Part shown: positions 38,521 through 55,899 of the stretch, piece by piece
Layout: every line of letters begins with the position of its first letter
Numbering within the stretch: position 1 is the stretch's first letter
DNA from: Novosphingobium sediminicola
Lineage (GTDB): Bacteria > Pseudomonadota > Alphaproteobacteria > Sphingomonadales > Sphingomonadaceae
DNA length: 64,000 bases
NCBI RefSeq assembly: GCF_014196525.1
Contig: NZ_JACIDX010000004.1
Span: forward strand, 33,763-97,762
Direction: 5' to 3'
Translations under genes and position numbers: made by a program
The notes under the pieces: model-generated
The model's database searches: none
Seen by the model: only the letters and a program-made list of their open reading frames with translations
What the model was told of the DNA's origin: nothing

Positions 38521-39582
38521 TTACGAAACCGCTGCAGCAGGCGCAAATCCTGCTCCATCGGGCCATTCACGCCCCGCCAGCCCCAGCACCTTGAACAACA
38601 CGCCCATCTGATCAGGCGCGGTGAGGCGGTGATAGGCTGCCTCGACGGCCTGCGTCTCATCGGGTGCAGCCTTGGCCAGCGCAGCGGCCCGCTCGGCCAT
38701 GCCCAGCGCCATCAGCCATCCGCCCTGCCCGGCAAGGCCCATCACGCGCGCGCCTTGGGCCTGCGCCACCTGCGCCGCCGTGACGAAATCTACCAGACAG
38801 GTCAGATCCGCCTCGCCCGGCGCCTCGAACGGATCGACATGGGCATGGGCGCGCAAGGCCTGAAAGGTCGATCCCATCTGCCTTGGCGCATAACCATAGT
38901 CGATAATCAACGCCGCGCCGCCTTGCGCGGCCAGCCTTGCGCCGATTTCGCCCATCACCGCGCTGGTGGCTGGGCTGGTTTCAACAATCGCGCCCGTCTC
39001 GGCCTCACGCCATGCCTGCGGCACCGCACTGTCCATCGGCAATCCGCCCGACACCGGCACAAAGCGATCCCCATCCAGCCCCACCATCCGCTCGCGCCAG
39101 CCCTGCGGGGTTTTCACCAGTTGACGCACCGGCAGCGCATCGAGAAATTCATTGGCCACCAGCAGGATCGGCGCATCCTCGGGCAGGGTCGAAAGATCCT
39201 CATGCCACACCGCCTGCGGGAAAGCGGCGGCCTGCGCGCGGCGCAATTCGGGCGAGCCTTCGATGAAATGCACCTCGGGCATCAGGCCAAAACGCGCCGC
39301 CACACGCAAGGCGTCGCGCGCCAGCGTGCCGCGCCCCGGCCCCGGCTCGGCATAAATCACGCGCGCGGGCGATTCGGCCCGCCGCCACACATCGGCCATC
39401 CACACGCCCACCATCTCGCCAAACATCTGGCTGATTTCGGGCGCGGTGATGAAATCGCCCCCCGCGCCCAACGGATCGCGCGTGGAATAATAATGGGCAT
39501 TGGCCTGCGCCATATAGAGCGCGAGCGGGATCGGCCCCTGCATCGCAATCAGGCGGCGTAGGCTGTCCGACAGATCAGCCAT
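38521..39582 (-). CDS. MidA/NDUFAF7-type SAM-dependent methyltransferase
   Basis: 353 residues. The protein begins MADLSDSLRRLIAMQGPIPL and has GDFITAPEISQMFGEMVGVW and IYAEPGPGRGTLARDALRV (the methyltransferase Gly-rich motif), then LLVANEFLDALPV. The mitochondrial homologue NDUFAF7 methylates an arginine of complex I subunit NDUFS2; the bacterial role is presumed similar. It overlaps the lgt stop by 8 nt, a pairing common in alphaproteobacteria. The C-terminal DQMGVLFKVLGLAG is conserved. Confidence 0.9.
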   Translation of the reverse strand: MADLSDSLRRLIAMQGPIPLALYMAQANAHYYSTRDPLGAGGDFITAPEISQMFGEMVGVWMADVWRRAESPARVIYAEPGPGRGTLARDALRVAARFGLMPEVHFIEGSPELRRAQAAAFPQAVWHEDLSTLPEDAPILLVANEFLDALPVRQLVKTPQGWRERMVGLDGDRFVPVSGGLPMDSAVPQAWREAETGAIVETSPATSAVMGEIGARLAAQGGAALIIDYGYAPRQMGSTFQALRAHAHVDPFEAPGEADLTCLVDFVTAAQVAQAQGARVMGLAGQGGWLMALGMAERAAALAKAAPDETQAVEAAYHRLTAPDQMGVLFKVLGLAGREWPDGAGFAPAAAVS

Positions 39583-40495
39583 CGGCGCCCGACCGCACCG
39601 GCACCCGCGCCCCCAACATCGGCCGCGTCAGCGCCCGCACGATCAGGAACAGGCCCAAAAGGATCATCGGCACGGTCAGCCATTGCCCCATCGACATATG
39701 CGTGCGGGCGGCAAATTCCTGCAATTGCTGATCCGGCTCGCGAAAGAATTCGACGATGAAACGGGCCAGACCATAGCCCAGCGAGAAAGTGCCCATCAGC
39801 ATCCCCGGCCGCCAGCGCGCCCGCGTCAGCCAGAACAGCGCAAACAGCACCGCCCCCAGCGTCAGCCCCTCAAGGCCAGCCTCGTAAAGCTGGCTGGGAT
39901 GGCGCGCGAAATTGCCGGCCGCCTCGTCGGGAAAGACCATCGCCCAGGGCACATCGGGTCCTGCCACCCGGCCCCACAGCTCGCCATTGATAAAATTGGC
40001 GATGCGCCCAAAAAACAGCCCCACCGGCGCGCAGGGCGCGACATAATCCATGACCCGGATAAAGGACAGACCGCCCGCCCGGCACACGCCCCAGACCGCC
40101 ACCAGCACGCCGATCAGCCCGCCATGAAAACTCATGCCGCCCTCCCACAGGCGCAGCATCTTCAAAGGCTCGGTATAGAGCGTGTGGTCATAGAAGGTGG
40201 CATAGCCCACACGCCCGCCCAGAATGATCCCCAGCGTGCACCAGAAGAACAGGTCATCGACATGGCGCTGGGCCAGCGGGCTGCCCGGTTGGCGGATCAT
40301 CCGCGTCATGTGCCAATAGCCGAACACGATGCCCGCCAGATAGGCCAGCGAATAGAAGCGCAGGGTGAAGAAGCCCAGGCTGATGCCCTTTTTCAGCCCC
40401 AGATCGGCCCAGAAGATCGGCTGTTTCACCGCGCTTGCCCCGGCCGACAGAATATCGACGAGAGGCAGCGAGACATGCGCAAGGTCGTTCAACAT
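39575..40495 (-). CDS. lgt: Prolipoprotein diacylglyceryl transferase
   Basis: 306 residues with about seven membrane spans. The signature GRIANFINGELWGR is present, along with MSFHGGLIGVLVAVW around the catalytic His and a YGLARFIVEFFREPD segment near the end. Lgt transfers diacylglycerol from phosphatidylglycerol to the lipobox cysteine of lipoproteins such as BamE and SCO in this window. The first 35 residues vary. It overlaps the midA start by 8 nt and diverges from glnD across about 200 nt. Confidence 0.95.
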   Translation of the reverse strand: MLNDLAHVSLPLVDILSAGASAVKQPIFWADLGLKKGISLGFFTLRFYSLAYLAGIVFGYWHMTRMIRQPGSPLAQRHVDDLFFWCTLGIILGGRVGYATFYDHTLYTEPLKMLRLWEGGMSFHGGLIGVLVAVWGVCRAGGLSFIRVMDYVAPCAPVGLFFGRIANFINGELWGRVAGPDVPWAMVFPDEAAGNFARHPSQLYEAGLEGLTLGAVLFALFWLTRARWRPGMLMGTFSLGYGLARFIVEFFREPDQQLQEFAARTHMSMGQWLTVPMILLGLFLIVRALTRPMLGARVPVRSGADG

Positions 40496-40694
40496 GGAGA
40501 ACTAAGGTCCGTGGCTGGGGCAAAAAGCCCATTTTTTCCTAATGAGCCGCGCGATACAACAAGGCGATGACAGAAGTCACCTTTTTCTGCGTCAAACCTC
40601 TGGCGCGGCCATGGTCCAACGGGGTAGAGTGATAAGTGTCGCTTAAGTAGAGATGTTTAGACTTGGCCTGCAAGCCTCCTGTTGAAAGCCGCCG

Positions 40695-43448
40695 ATGAAC
40701 GCCATTCGCATCCCCAACCAACGCGCGGTCATCGACCGCCGCGCTTTGACCATCGCCATTGCCGATGCGATGGATGCGGCGGGCAACAAGGCCAGTACCG
40801 CGCGCCAGCCCATCGTCGATCTGCTGCGCAAGGCGCTGGCCGATGGGCGCGAGGAGATCAACCGCCGCCTGATGGAACGCCCCGGCGCGGGCCATGATTG
40901 TGCCGAGGCGCAGGCTTTCCTGACCGACCAGTTGCTGCGCGTGATCCACGATCATGTGATTTCCGACGTCTATCCTTCGGTCAACCGCACCACGGGCGAA
41001 CGGCTGACGATCATGGCCGTGGGCGGCTATGGCCGGGGCGAGATGGCGCCTCATTCCGATGTCGATGTGGCCTTCATCACGCCCTCCAAGCAGACCCACT
41101 GGTGCGAGCAGGTGATCGAGGCCATGCTCTATTTCCTGTGGGATCTGGGACTGAAAGTCGGCCATTCGAGCCGCAGCCTTGATGACACGGTCCGCATGGC
41201 CAAATCGGACATCACGATCTGCACCGCGCTGCTCGAAGGGCGCTATGTCTGGGGCGATCAGGCGCTGTTCGACGAATCGCGCCGCCGGTTTTTCGCCGAG
41301 GTGGTCGAGGGCAGCGAGCGCAATTTCGTCACCGAAAAACTGGCCGAGCGCAACGAGCGACACAAGAGGCTGGGCGACAGCCGCTATGTGGTCGAACCCA
41401 ATGTGAAGGAAGGCAAGGGCGGATTGCGGGATCTGCACACGCTCTACTGGATCGGCAAATATCTGCACAAGGTGCGCAGCCCGGCCGAACTGGTCGATGT
41501 GGGCCTGCTCACTCAGGACGAATATCGCGCCTTCCGCCGCGCCGAGAGCTTTTTCTGGGCGGTACGCTGCCATCTGCACACGATCACCAACCGCGCCGAG
41601 GACCGGCTGACCTTTGATCTGCAACGGCAGGTGGCCCAGCGCATGGCCTTTGCCGACCGGCCGGGCAAAAGTGCGGTCGAGCGTTTCATGCAATATTTCT
41701 TCCTTCAGGCCAAACAGGTCGGCAGCCTGACCGGCGTGTTTCTGGCGCAATTGGAGGAGCAGACCGAGAAGAAGAAGCGCAAGGGCTTCCTCGCCTCGCT
41801 GCGCGGGCGCGCCCGCACGATCAAGGGATACAAGGTTTCCCATGGCCGCATCGCCGCGCCATCGGATGACTGGTTCGAGGCTGACCCGGTGCGGTTGCTC
41901 GAAATCTTCACGATTGCGGATGCCGAAAGTTTCGAGATCCACCCCGAAACCATGCGCCACATCGCGCGCGACGCCAAACTGATCGACGCCGAGGTCCGCA
42001 AGAACCCGCGCGCCAATGAGCTGTTCATGGAGTTGCTGACCAGCCGCCATGATCCTGAAACGGTGCTGCGCTGGCTGAACGAGGCGGGCGTGTTTGGCCG
42101 CTTCATCCCCGATTTCGGCCGGGTGAATGCCCAGATGCAGTTCGATATGTATCACCACTATACGGTGGACGAACATACGATCCGCGCGATCGGCCTGCTG
42201 GCCCGGATCGAGAAGGGCGAACTGGCCGAGGATCACCCGCTGGCCACCGCGATCATCGGCAAGCTGCATCACCGCCGCGCGCTTTATGCCAGCGTGCTGA
42301 TGCATGACATCGCCAAGGGGCGCGGGGGCGACCATTCGGTGCTGGGCGCGGAAATCGCGCTGCGCCTGTGCCCGCGTCTGGGCATGACCAGCGAGGAGAC
42401 CGAACTGGTGAGCTGGCTGGTGCGCCAGCATCTGCTGATGAGCGCCACCGCGATGAAGCGCGATCTGGCCGACTGGAAAACGATCAGCGATTTCGTCGCC
42501 GTGGTGCAATCGCTCGAACGGCTGCGGCAATTGACGCTGCTGACCATTGTAGACATTCGCGCGGTGGGTCCGGGCGTGTGGAACGGGTGGAAGCGCCAGT
42601 TGCTGACCGAACTGTTCTCCAGCGCCGAGGAACGGCTGCGTCTGGGCCATGTCGAGCGCCACCGCGCCGAACGCATCGCGGCCAAGCAAAAGGTCGTGAC
42701 CGAACGCATGGGCGCGCAAGGCTCGCTGGTCGCGCGCTATGGCAAGCAGTTCACCGACGCCTACTGGATTGCCGAACCCGACGATGTGATCGCGCGCAAC
42801 CTCGTGCAATTGCATGAGGCCAAGGGTGCGCCTTTGTCGATCACCACCAGCTATGACGAAACGCGCGGTGCCACGTTGGTCATGGTCATCGCCTCGGACC
42901 ACCCCGGCCTGTTCTATCGCATCGCGGGCGGCATCCACCTGGCCGGCGGCAACATCATCGACGCGCGCATCCACACCACACGCAGCGGTACGGCGGTGGA
43001 CAATTTCCTCGTGCAGGACCCGCTGGGGCGGCCCTTTTCCGAACAGTCGCAATTGGAGCGCCTGCAAAAAGCCATCGGCGATGCGCTGGCCAACCGGGTC
43101 AAGCTGCTGCCCCAACTCGTCGCCCGGCCCCTGCCCCGCCCGCGTCAGGAAGCGTTCGAAGTGCGCCCGCGCGTCGAATTCGACAATGACGCCTCCAACC
43201 GCTTCACCGTGGTCGAAGTCTCGGCCCGCGACCGGCCCGCGCTGCTCAACCGATTGGCGCGCGCGCTGTTCGAATCGCGCCTGATCGTCCATTCCGCCCA
43301 TATCGCCACCTATGGCGAGCGCGCCGTCGACACGTTCTATGTCACCGACCTGTTCGGCGGAAAAGTCGATGGCGGCGGGCGGCAGAAGACAGTCGAAAAA
43401 CGCTTGTTGGAGGCGGCCAGCGAAGAGGTGGCGGAGGTGGTGGCTTAA
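40695..43448 (+). CDS. glnD: [Protein-PII] uridylyltransferase/uridylyl-removing enzyme GlnD
   Basis: 917 residues. The nucleotidyltransferase domain has VGGYGRGEMAPHSDVDVAF (about 109-127). The PII-uridylyltransferase middle region includes VEPNVKEGKGGLRDLHTLYW. The HD hydrolase domain is VLMHDIAKGRGGDHSVLG near 533, and two C-terminal ACT domains start near residues 722 and 835 (LVMVIASDHPGLFYRIAGG and VEVSARDRPALLNRLARAL), sensing glutamine. GlnD adjusts PII to nitrogen status. The length and order match other alphaproteobacteria. Followed by repeat element C, 18 nt after the stop. Confidence 0.96.
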   Translation: MNAIRIPNQRAVIDRRALTIAIADAMDAAGNKASTARQPIVDLLRKALADGREEINRRLMERPGAGHDCAEAQAFLTDQLLRVIHDHVISDVYPSVNRTTGERLTIMAVGGYGRGEMAPHSDVDVAFITPSKQTHWCEQVIEAMLYFLWDLGLKVGHSSRSLDDTVRMAKSDITICTALLEGRYVWGDQALFDESRRRFFAEVVEGSERNFVTEKLAERNERHKRLGDSRYVVEPNVKEGKGGLRDLHTLYWIGKYLHKVRSPAELVDVGLLTQDEYRAFRRAESFFWAVRCHLHTITNRAEDRLTFDLQRQVAQRMAFADRPGKSAVERFMQYFFLQAKQVGSLTGVFLAQLEEQTEKKKRKGFLASLRGRARTIKGYKVSHGRIAAPSDDWFEADPVRLLEIFTIADAESFEIHPETMRHIARDAKLIDAEVRKNPRANELFMELLTSRHDPETVLRWLNEAGVFGRFIPDFGRVNAQMQFDMYHHYTVDEHTIRAIGLLARIEKGELAEDHPLATAIIGKLHHRRALYASVLMHDIAKGRGGDHSVLGAEIALRLCPRLGMTSEETELVSWLVRQHLLMSATAMKRDLADWKTISDFVAVVQSLERLRQLTLLTIVDIRAVGPGVWNGWKRQLLTELFSSAEERLRLGHVERHRAERIAAKQKVVTERMGAQGSLVARYGKQFTDAYWIAEPDDVIARNLVQLHEAKGAPLSITTSYDETRGATLVMVIASDHPGLFYRIAGGIHLAGGNIIDARIHTTRSGTAVDNFLVQDPLGRPFSEQSQLERLQKAIGDALANRVKLLPQLVARPLPRPRQEAFEVRPRVEFDNDASNRFTVVEVSARDRPALLNRLARALFESRLIVHSAHIATYGERAVDTFYVTDLFGGKVDGGGRQKTVEKRLLEAASEEVAEVVA

Positions 43449-43466
43449 GGTTGCGCCTAAGGTGAT

Positions 43467-43610
43467 GCCTCCGGCGGGTTAAGGGCGGGGGCCCTTAACA
43501 ATCCCGGTATTGTCGAGATTGCGCTTGGGGTTCGACCTTGGGTGTCGGACGGGATGTTAGAATTTGAAATCCTGCGGCGCTTTTTGACGTGAGTTCGCCG
43601 CGCCGGAGGC
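43467..43610. repeat. Palindromic intergenic element, copy C (right half deleted)
   Basis: The left half is present: GCCTCCGGCGGG, a short hairpin in a variant form (GTTAAGGGC-GGGG-GCCCTTAAC) and CAATCCCG. The central arm CCTGCGGCGC is followed after 19 nt by GCGCCGGAGGC, which joins the central arm directly to the outer end; the rest of the right half is absent. It lies between convergent glnD and gltX, 18 and 8 nt from their stops. Confidence 0.85.
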
Positions 43611-43618
43611 AAAAACCC

Positions 43619-44947
43619 TTACCCCTTCAACCGCGCCACAACCTCATCCCGCCCGATCAGCGGCAGGAGAGCGCCCATATCCGGCCCATGCTCCATGCCG
43701 GTGATGGCCAGACGCAGCGGCAGGAACAGCGCCTTGCCCTTACGCCCGGTGGCTTCCTTCAACGCCCCGGTCAGCGCGGCCCACGGCCCCTCGTCCCAAT
43801 CGAGCGTGGCGGCAATATCGGCGGCCTGAGACAGGAACGCGCGGGCTTCCTCATCCTGCGCCGGAGCGTTGATCGGCCCCTTGACCACGGCCCACCAATC
43901 CGCCGCCTCGGCCACGGTGTTGAGGTTGGGGCGGATGGCCTCCCATGCTTCCTCGCCCACGCCCTCGGGCAGGCGATCGGCCACGCGGGAATAGGGCATA
44001 CGGTGGATGATCTGGGCATTGAGCCGCGCCAGTTCGGCCTCGTCAAAGCGGGCGGGTGCACGGCCAAAGCGCGAGAGGTCAAACGCCTCGCAAAGCTGCT
44101 CGACCGAGAGCGCGGCATCGACCGGATCGCTGGTGCCAAGGCGGGCCAGCAGGCTGATAATCGCTTCGGGCTCGATGCCCTGTTCGCGCAATTCGGCCAC
44201 GCCCAACGAACCCAAGCGCTTCGAGAGCTTGCCCTCGGTCCCGGTCAGCAGCGCGCTATGGGCAAAAGCGGGCACAGGCGCGCCAAGGGCGGTAAACATC
44301 TGCACCTGCGTTGCAGTGTTCGAGACATGGTCCTCGCCGCGCAGGATCTGCGTCACGCCCATGTCGATATCGTCGATGACGCTGGGCAGCATATAGAGCC
44401 AAGACCCATCGGCGCGGCGGATGACCGGATCGGACATGGTGGCCGGGTCGAAATGCTGCGCGCCGCGCACGCCGTCGTCCCACGTGATCGGCTCATCCCG
44501 GTTCAGCAGGAAACGCCAGTGGGGCGCCTCGCCTGCGGCCGCCTTGGCCTCATGATCCGCCTCGGTCAGCGCCAACGCGCCGCGATCATAAATCGGTGGC
44601 AGGCCCCGGCTGAGCAACACCTTGCGCTTGAGATCCAGTTCCTGAGCCGTCTCATAGCAGCGATAGACACGGCCGCCCTCGACCAGCTTGGTAAATTCGC
44701 GCTCATACAGGGCAAAGCGCGCCGACTGCCGCTCCTCGCCCTCGTAGTTCAGCCCCAGCCACGCAAGATCGGCCCTTATGCCATCAACATAGTCCTCCCG
44801 GCTGCGCGCGGCATCGGTATCATCGATGCGCAGCAGGAACTTGCCCCCGCTCCTTTGCGCCAGCATCCAGTTGTGCAGCGCGGTGCGGATATTGCCGATG
44901 TGGAGCATCCCCGTAGGGCTGGGGGCGAAGCGGGTTACGGTGGTCAT
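43619..44947 (-). CDS. gltX: Glutamate-tRNA ligase
   Basis: 442 residues from MTTVTRFAPSPTGMLHIGN, where the HIGH-type motif lies at 7-18. The KMSKS-type motif is KLSKR near residue 240, followed by LGSLGVAELREQGIEPEAI. This version differs from the common RxxxxSVEDYRERGY form and resembles the second GluRS type seen in alphaproteobacteria, which often have two. The enzyme charges tRNA-Glu and may also handle tRNA-Gln. The 37-codon upstream extension runs into element D and is not coding. The stop lies 8 nt from element C. Confidence 0.93.
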   Translation of the reverse strand: MTTVTRFAPSPTGMLHIGNIRTALHNWMLAQRSGGKFLLRIDDTDAARSREDYVDGIRADLAWLGLNYEGEERQSARFALYEREFTKLVEGGRVYRCYETAQELDLKRKVLLSRGLPPIYDRGALALTEADHEAKAAAGEAPHWRFLLNRDEPITWDDGVRGAQHFDPATMSDPVIRRADGSWLYMLPSVIDDIDMGVTQILRGEDHVSNTATQVQMFTALGAPVPAFAHSALLTGTEGKLSKRLGSLGVAELREQGIEPEAIISLLARLGTSDPVDAALSVEQLCEAFDLSRFGRAPARFDEAELARLNAQIIHRMPYSRVADRLPEGVGEEAWEAIRPNLNTVAEAADWWAVVKGPINAPAQDEEARAFLSQAADIAATLDWDEGPWAALTGALKEATGRKGKALFLPLRLAITGMEHGPDMGALLPLIGRDEVVARLKG

Positions 44948-44991
44948 GGGGGAGCTATAATCGGGATAGGGAGGGGAGGAAAGAGAGAGAT

Positions 44992-45035
44992 GCCTCCGGC
45001 GGGCAAAGGGCCCCCGCCCTTTGCCCGCCGGAGGC
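44992..45035. repeat. Minimal palindromic element, copy D
   Basis: A 44-nt perfect palindrome: GCCTCCGGCGGGCAAAGGGC (44992-45011), CCCC loop and the exact reverse complement (45016-45035). It joins two terminal boxes through a single short hairpin, with no central arm or spacer. It lies between nadE (19 nt after its stop) and gltX (45 nt upstream of the start), and may terminate nadE. Confidence 0.88.
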
Positions 45036-45054
45036 ACCTTACCCTCTAACGCAA

Positions 45055-46716
45055 TCAAGCCGTCCGAAACGCCTGCGTAATCGGATAGCGCCGATCCCGC
45101 CCGAAATTGCGCGACCCCAGCTTGACCCCCGGAGGCGCCTGCCGCCTTTTATATTCGGCCAGGTGGAGCAAGCGCTCGATCCGGCTGACGGTGGCGCGGT
45201 CAAAGCCTTCGCTCACCAGTTGCTCGACCGACTTTTCATGCTCGACCAACCCCAGGAGGATGGCGTCCAGCACGTCATAAGGCGGCAGGGAATCGGAATC
45301 CTTCTGGTCCGGGCGCAGCTCTGCGCTGGGTGGCTTGGAGATGATATTTTCGGGCATCACCGGCCCATCGGGGCCAAGGCCGATGCGCGGCTTGTTCCAG
45401 TTGCGCCATTTCGACAGGGCAAAGACCGTCATTTTATAGACGTCTTTCAGTGGGTTATAGCCTCCATTCATGTCACCATAGATCGTGGCGTAACCCACGC
45501 TCATCTCGCTCTTGTTGCCCGTGGTCAACAGCATCGGCCCGAATTTGTTCGACAGCGCCATCAGCGTCACGCCCCGGATACGGCTCTGGATATTCTCCTC
45601 GGCCAGATCGGGCGCGCGGCCGGCAAAGGGGCTGGAGAGCATCTCGTCAAAGGCTTTCACCGCCGGGACGATCGGCACGGTGTCATATTTCACGCCCAGC
45701 ATATGCGCGCATTCGGTCGCGTCGATCAGGCTCTCGGTGCTGGTATAGCGGCTGGGCAGCATCACGCACCACACACGGTCCGCGCCCAAAGCATCGACCG
45801 CAATCGCCGCACACAGCGCCGAATCGATCCCGCCCGACAGGCCCAACACCACGCCGGGAAACTTGTTGCGGTTCACATAATCGCGCAGCGCCAGCACCAT
45901 CGCGCAATAGACATCTTCGGGATGCTCTGCCTGCGGCTCGATCTCGCCCCGGTCGCAGCGCCAGCCCTTGGCGGTCTTGGTCCAGCGGGTCAGAACCTCC
46001 TGCTCCTCCCAGTCCTTCATCTGCACCGCAAGGCTGCCATCGCCATTGACCACGAAACTGGCCCCGTCGAACACCAGCTCATCCTGCCCGCCCACGCGGT
46101 TCAGATAGGCCAGCGGCACCCCCGCCGCCGAGGCGCGACGCTTGGCCACGCCGTCGATGCGCAGCGTGTCCTTGTCGATCTCATACGGGCTGCCATTGGG
46201 GCACAGGAAAATCTCGGCCCCGAAATCGGCCAGATGGCGGCAGACATTGGGGTGCCAGATGTCCTCGCAGATCGGCACACCGATCATGGTGCCGCGAAAG
46301 ATGATCGGTTCCGGCAAAGGACCGGGCTGAAACAGGCGCATCTCGTCAAACGTGCCGTAATTGGGCAGCTCATGCTTAAAGCGGATCGCCGCCACCTTGC
46401 CCTGATCCAGCAAGGCCACGCCATTATGCAGCGCCCCATCGGCCACAAACACGCTGCCTACCAGCATTGCCGGACCGCCCGCCGCCGTGGTCTCGGCCAT
46501 CTTCTGCAATTCCGCCGCCGCGCGTTCGACCAGACTGGGTTTGAGCACCAGATCCTCGGGCGGATAGCCAACCAACTGCAATTCCGGGAAAGCGATCAGA
46601 TCCGCCCCCGCCTCTTTCGCACGGTCGCGAGCGGCCAACATGCCTGCGGCATTGCCGGCCAAATCGCCAACGGACTGGTTCAACTGGGCGAGGGTGATTT
46701 TCAACGTATCGGGCAT
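45055..46716 (-). CDS. nadE: Glutamine-dependent NAD+ synthetase
   Basis: 553 residues. The N-terminal nitrilase-type glutaminase has the E-K-C triad: Glu45 (FPELQL), Lys114 (RFKHELPN) and Cys150 (VPICEDIW). The synthetase domain has the ATP motif LGLSGGIDSALCAAI near 295, and NKSEMSVGYATIYGDMNGGYNPLKDVYK near 435. It makes NAD+ from deamido-NAD+. The start MPDTLKITLAQLNQ at 46716 matches the family; twenty upstream codons are open but off-family. Both of its ends lie near palindromic elements (D and E). Confidence 0.95.
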   Translation of the reverse strand: MPDTLKITLAQLNQSVGDLAGNAAGMLAARDRAKEAGADLIAFPELQLVGYPPEDLVLKPSLVERAAAELQKMAETTAAGGPAMLVGSVFVADGALHNGVALLDQGKVAAIRFKHELPNYGTFDEMRLFQPGPLPEPIIFRGTMIGVPICEDIWHPNVCRHLADFGAEIFLCPNGSPYEIDKDTLRIDGVAKRRASAAGVPLAYLNRVGGQDELVFDGASFVVNGDGSLAVQMKDWEEQEVLTRWTKTAKGWRCDRGEIEPQAEHPEDVYCAMVLALRDYVNRNKFPGVVLGLSGGIDSALCAAIAVDALGADRVWCVMLPSRYTSTESLIDATECAHMLGVKYDTVPIVPAVKAFDEMLSSPFAGRAPDLAEENIQSRIRGVTLMALSNKFGPMLLTTGNKSEMSVGYATIYGDMNGGYNPLKDVYKMTVFALSKWRNWNKPRIGLGPDGPVMPENIISKPPSAELRPDQKDSDSLPPYDVLDAILLGLVEHEKSVEQLVSEGFDRATVSRIERLLHLAEYKRRQAPPGVKLGSRNFGRDRRYPITQAFRTA

Positions 46717-46776
46717 GGCCGCAGGTTTAGGAGGGGTTTGTGCGAATGGGAAGGGTGCAAGAGGGTTTTGTTTCAT

Positions 46777-47008
46777 GCCTCCGGCGGGTTAAGGGCGGGG
46801 GCCCTTAACAATCCCGATACTGTCGGCGTGGCGCGTGAAAGGCTGCCTTGCGTGTGATTGTGGTGTTTTGATGATAAAGCCTGCGGCGCTTTTAAGCCTG
46901 AGCCCGCCGCGCCGCAGGCTTTACAAATCATACCCCAACACACAACCCTCGCCGCCCCACCCCATTATCGGGATTGCAAAGGGCCCTCGCCCTTTGCCCG
47001 CCGGAGGC
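46777..47008. repeat. Palindromic intergenic element, copy E
   Basis: The full element between nadE and rpoC. The left short hairpin is the GTTAAGGGC variant; the right is CAAAGGGC-CCTC-GCCCTTTG. The central stem is AAAGCCTGCGGCGC with GCGCCGCAGGCTTT (14 bp). CAATCCCGATACTGTC and its inverted partner ATTATCGGGATTG mark the two boxes. The left end is 60 nt upstream of the nadE start; the right end is 90 nt from the rpoC stop, with the rpoC terminator in between. Confidence 0.88.
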
Positions 47009-47033
47009 ACCTTAACTCCCTCCCTCAAATAAC

Positions 47034-47066
47034 AAAAAACCCCGCCGGATCGCTCCAGCGGGGTTT
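47034..47066 (-). terminator. Rho-independent terminator of rpoBC
   Basis: On the minus strand AAACCCCGC (47066-47058) pairs with GCGGGGTTT (47045-47037) and continues into a T-rich run (TTTTTTGTTATTT). It lies 33 nt after the rpoC stop. Confidence 0.9.
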
Positions 47067-47098
47067 CCTGTGTTTTCAGCCCGGCAAAGGCGAGAGGA

Positions 47099-51376
<4,278 letters not shown>

Positions 51377-51446
51377 ATGTCGTCCCTCTAAGGGGTCAAA
51401 TCTCTGGGGCGATGGGCGGGCGGCCCGTTAAGGCCGCCCGATCCCC

Positions 51447-55598
<4,152 letters not shown>

Positions 55599-55850
55599 AG
55601 GGCTTGACTTTGCCTCTTTCGTTGGTGGCGCAGCGGATCTTTTTCGCGGAAAAAAGAGCCGTTAAGCCGGAAAATAATGCCATGCGCGGGGTAAATGGCG
55701 GCACCGACAAACGCACAAAAGGCCGCTGGCGAATCACCCCTGCACAGGGATGAAGGCCCGCAGCCTCTGGCGTCAGATGCAAACCACCGCCTCCTTTCGT
55801 GGATGACCCCCGCGCTGGGCCGCCCTTGCTCGAAGCGATGGAACCGGCGG

Positions 55851-55879
55851 GCATTAGGCGCGTGGCGGCGGTTTGTCAA
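55851..55879 (-). promoter_or_regulatory. Probable sigma70 promoter of rpoBC
   Basis: On the minus strand, TTGACA (55879-55874) and TAATGC (55856-55851) are separated by 17 nt. The -35 is a perfect match and the -10 is a partial one. It lies between element F and rpoB and gives a leader of about 245 nt. In the leader, TCTTTTT and AAAAAGA at 55638-55657 form a small AT stem. Confidence 0.6.
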
Positions 55880-55899
55880 TTGTCGGAGGAATGAGGGTT

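Noticed and set aside
40539..43301. A 920-codon minus-strand open frame opposite glnD
   Set aside because: Shadow of glnD, whose domains are complete and in order.
46835..47032. A 65-codon open frame within repeat copy E
   Set aside because: It is made of repeat boxes and runs through the central stem; no ribosome site.
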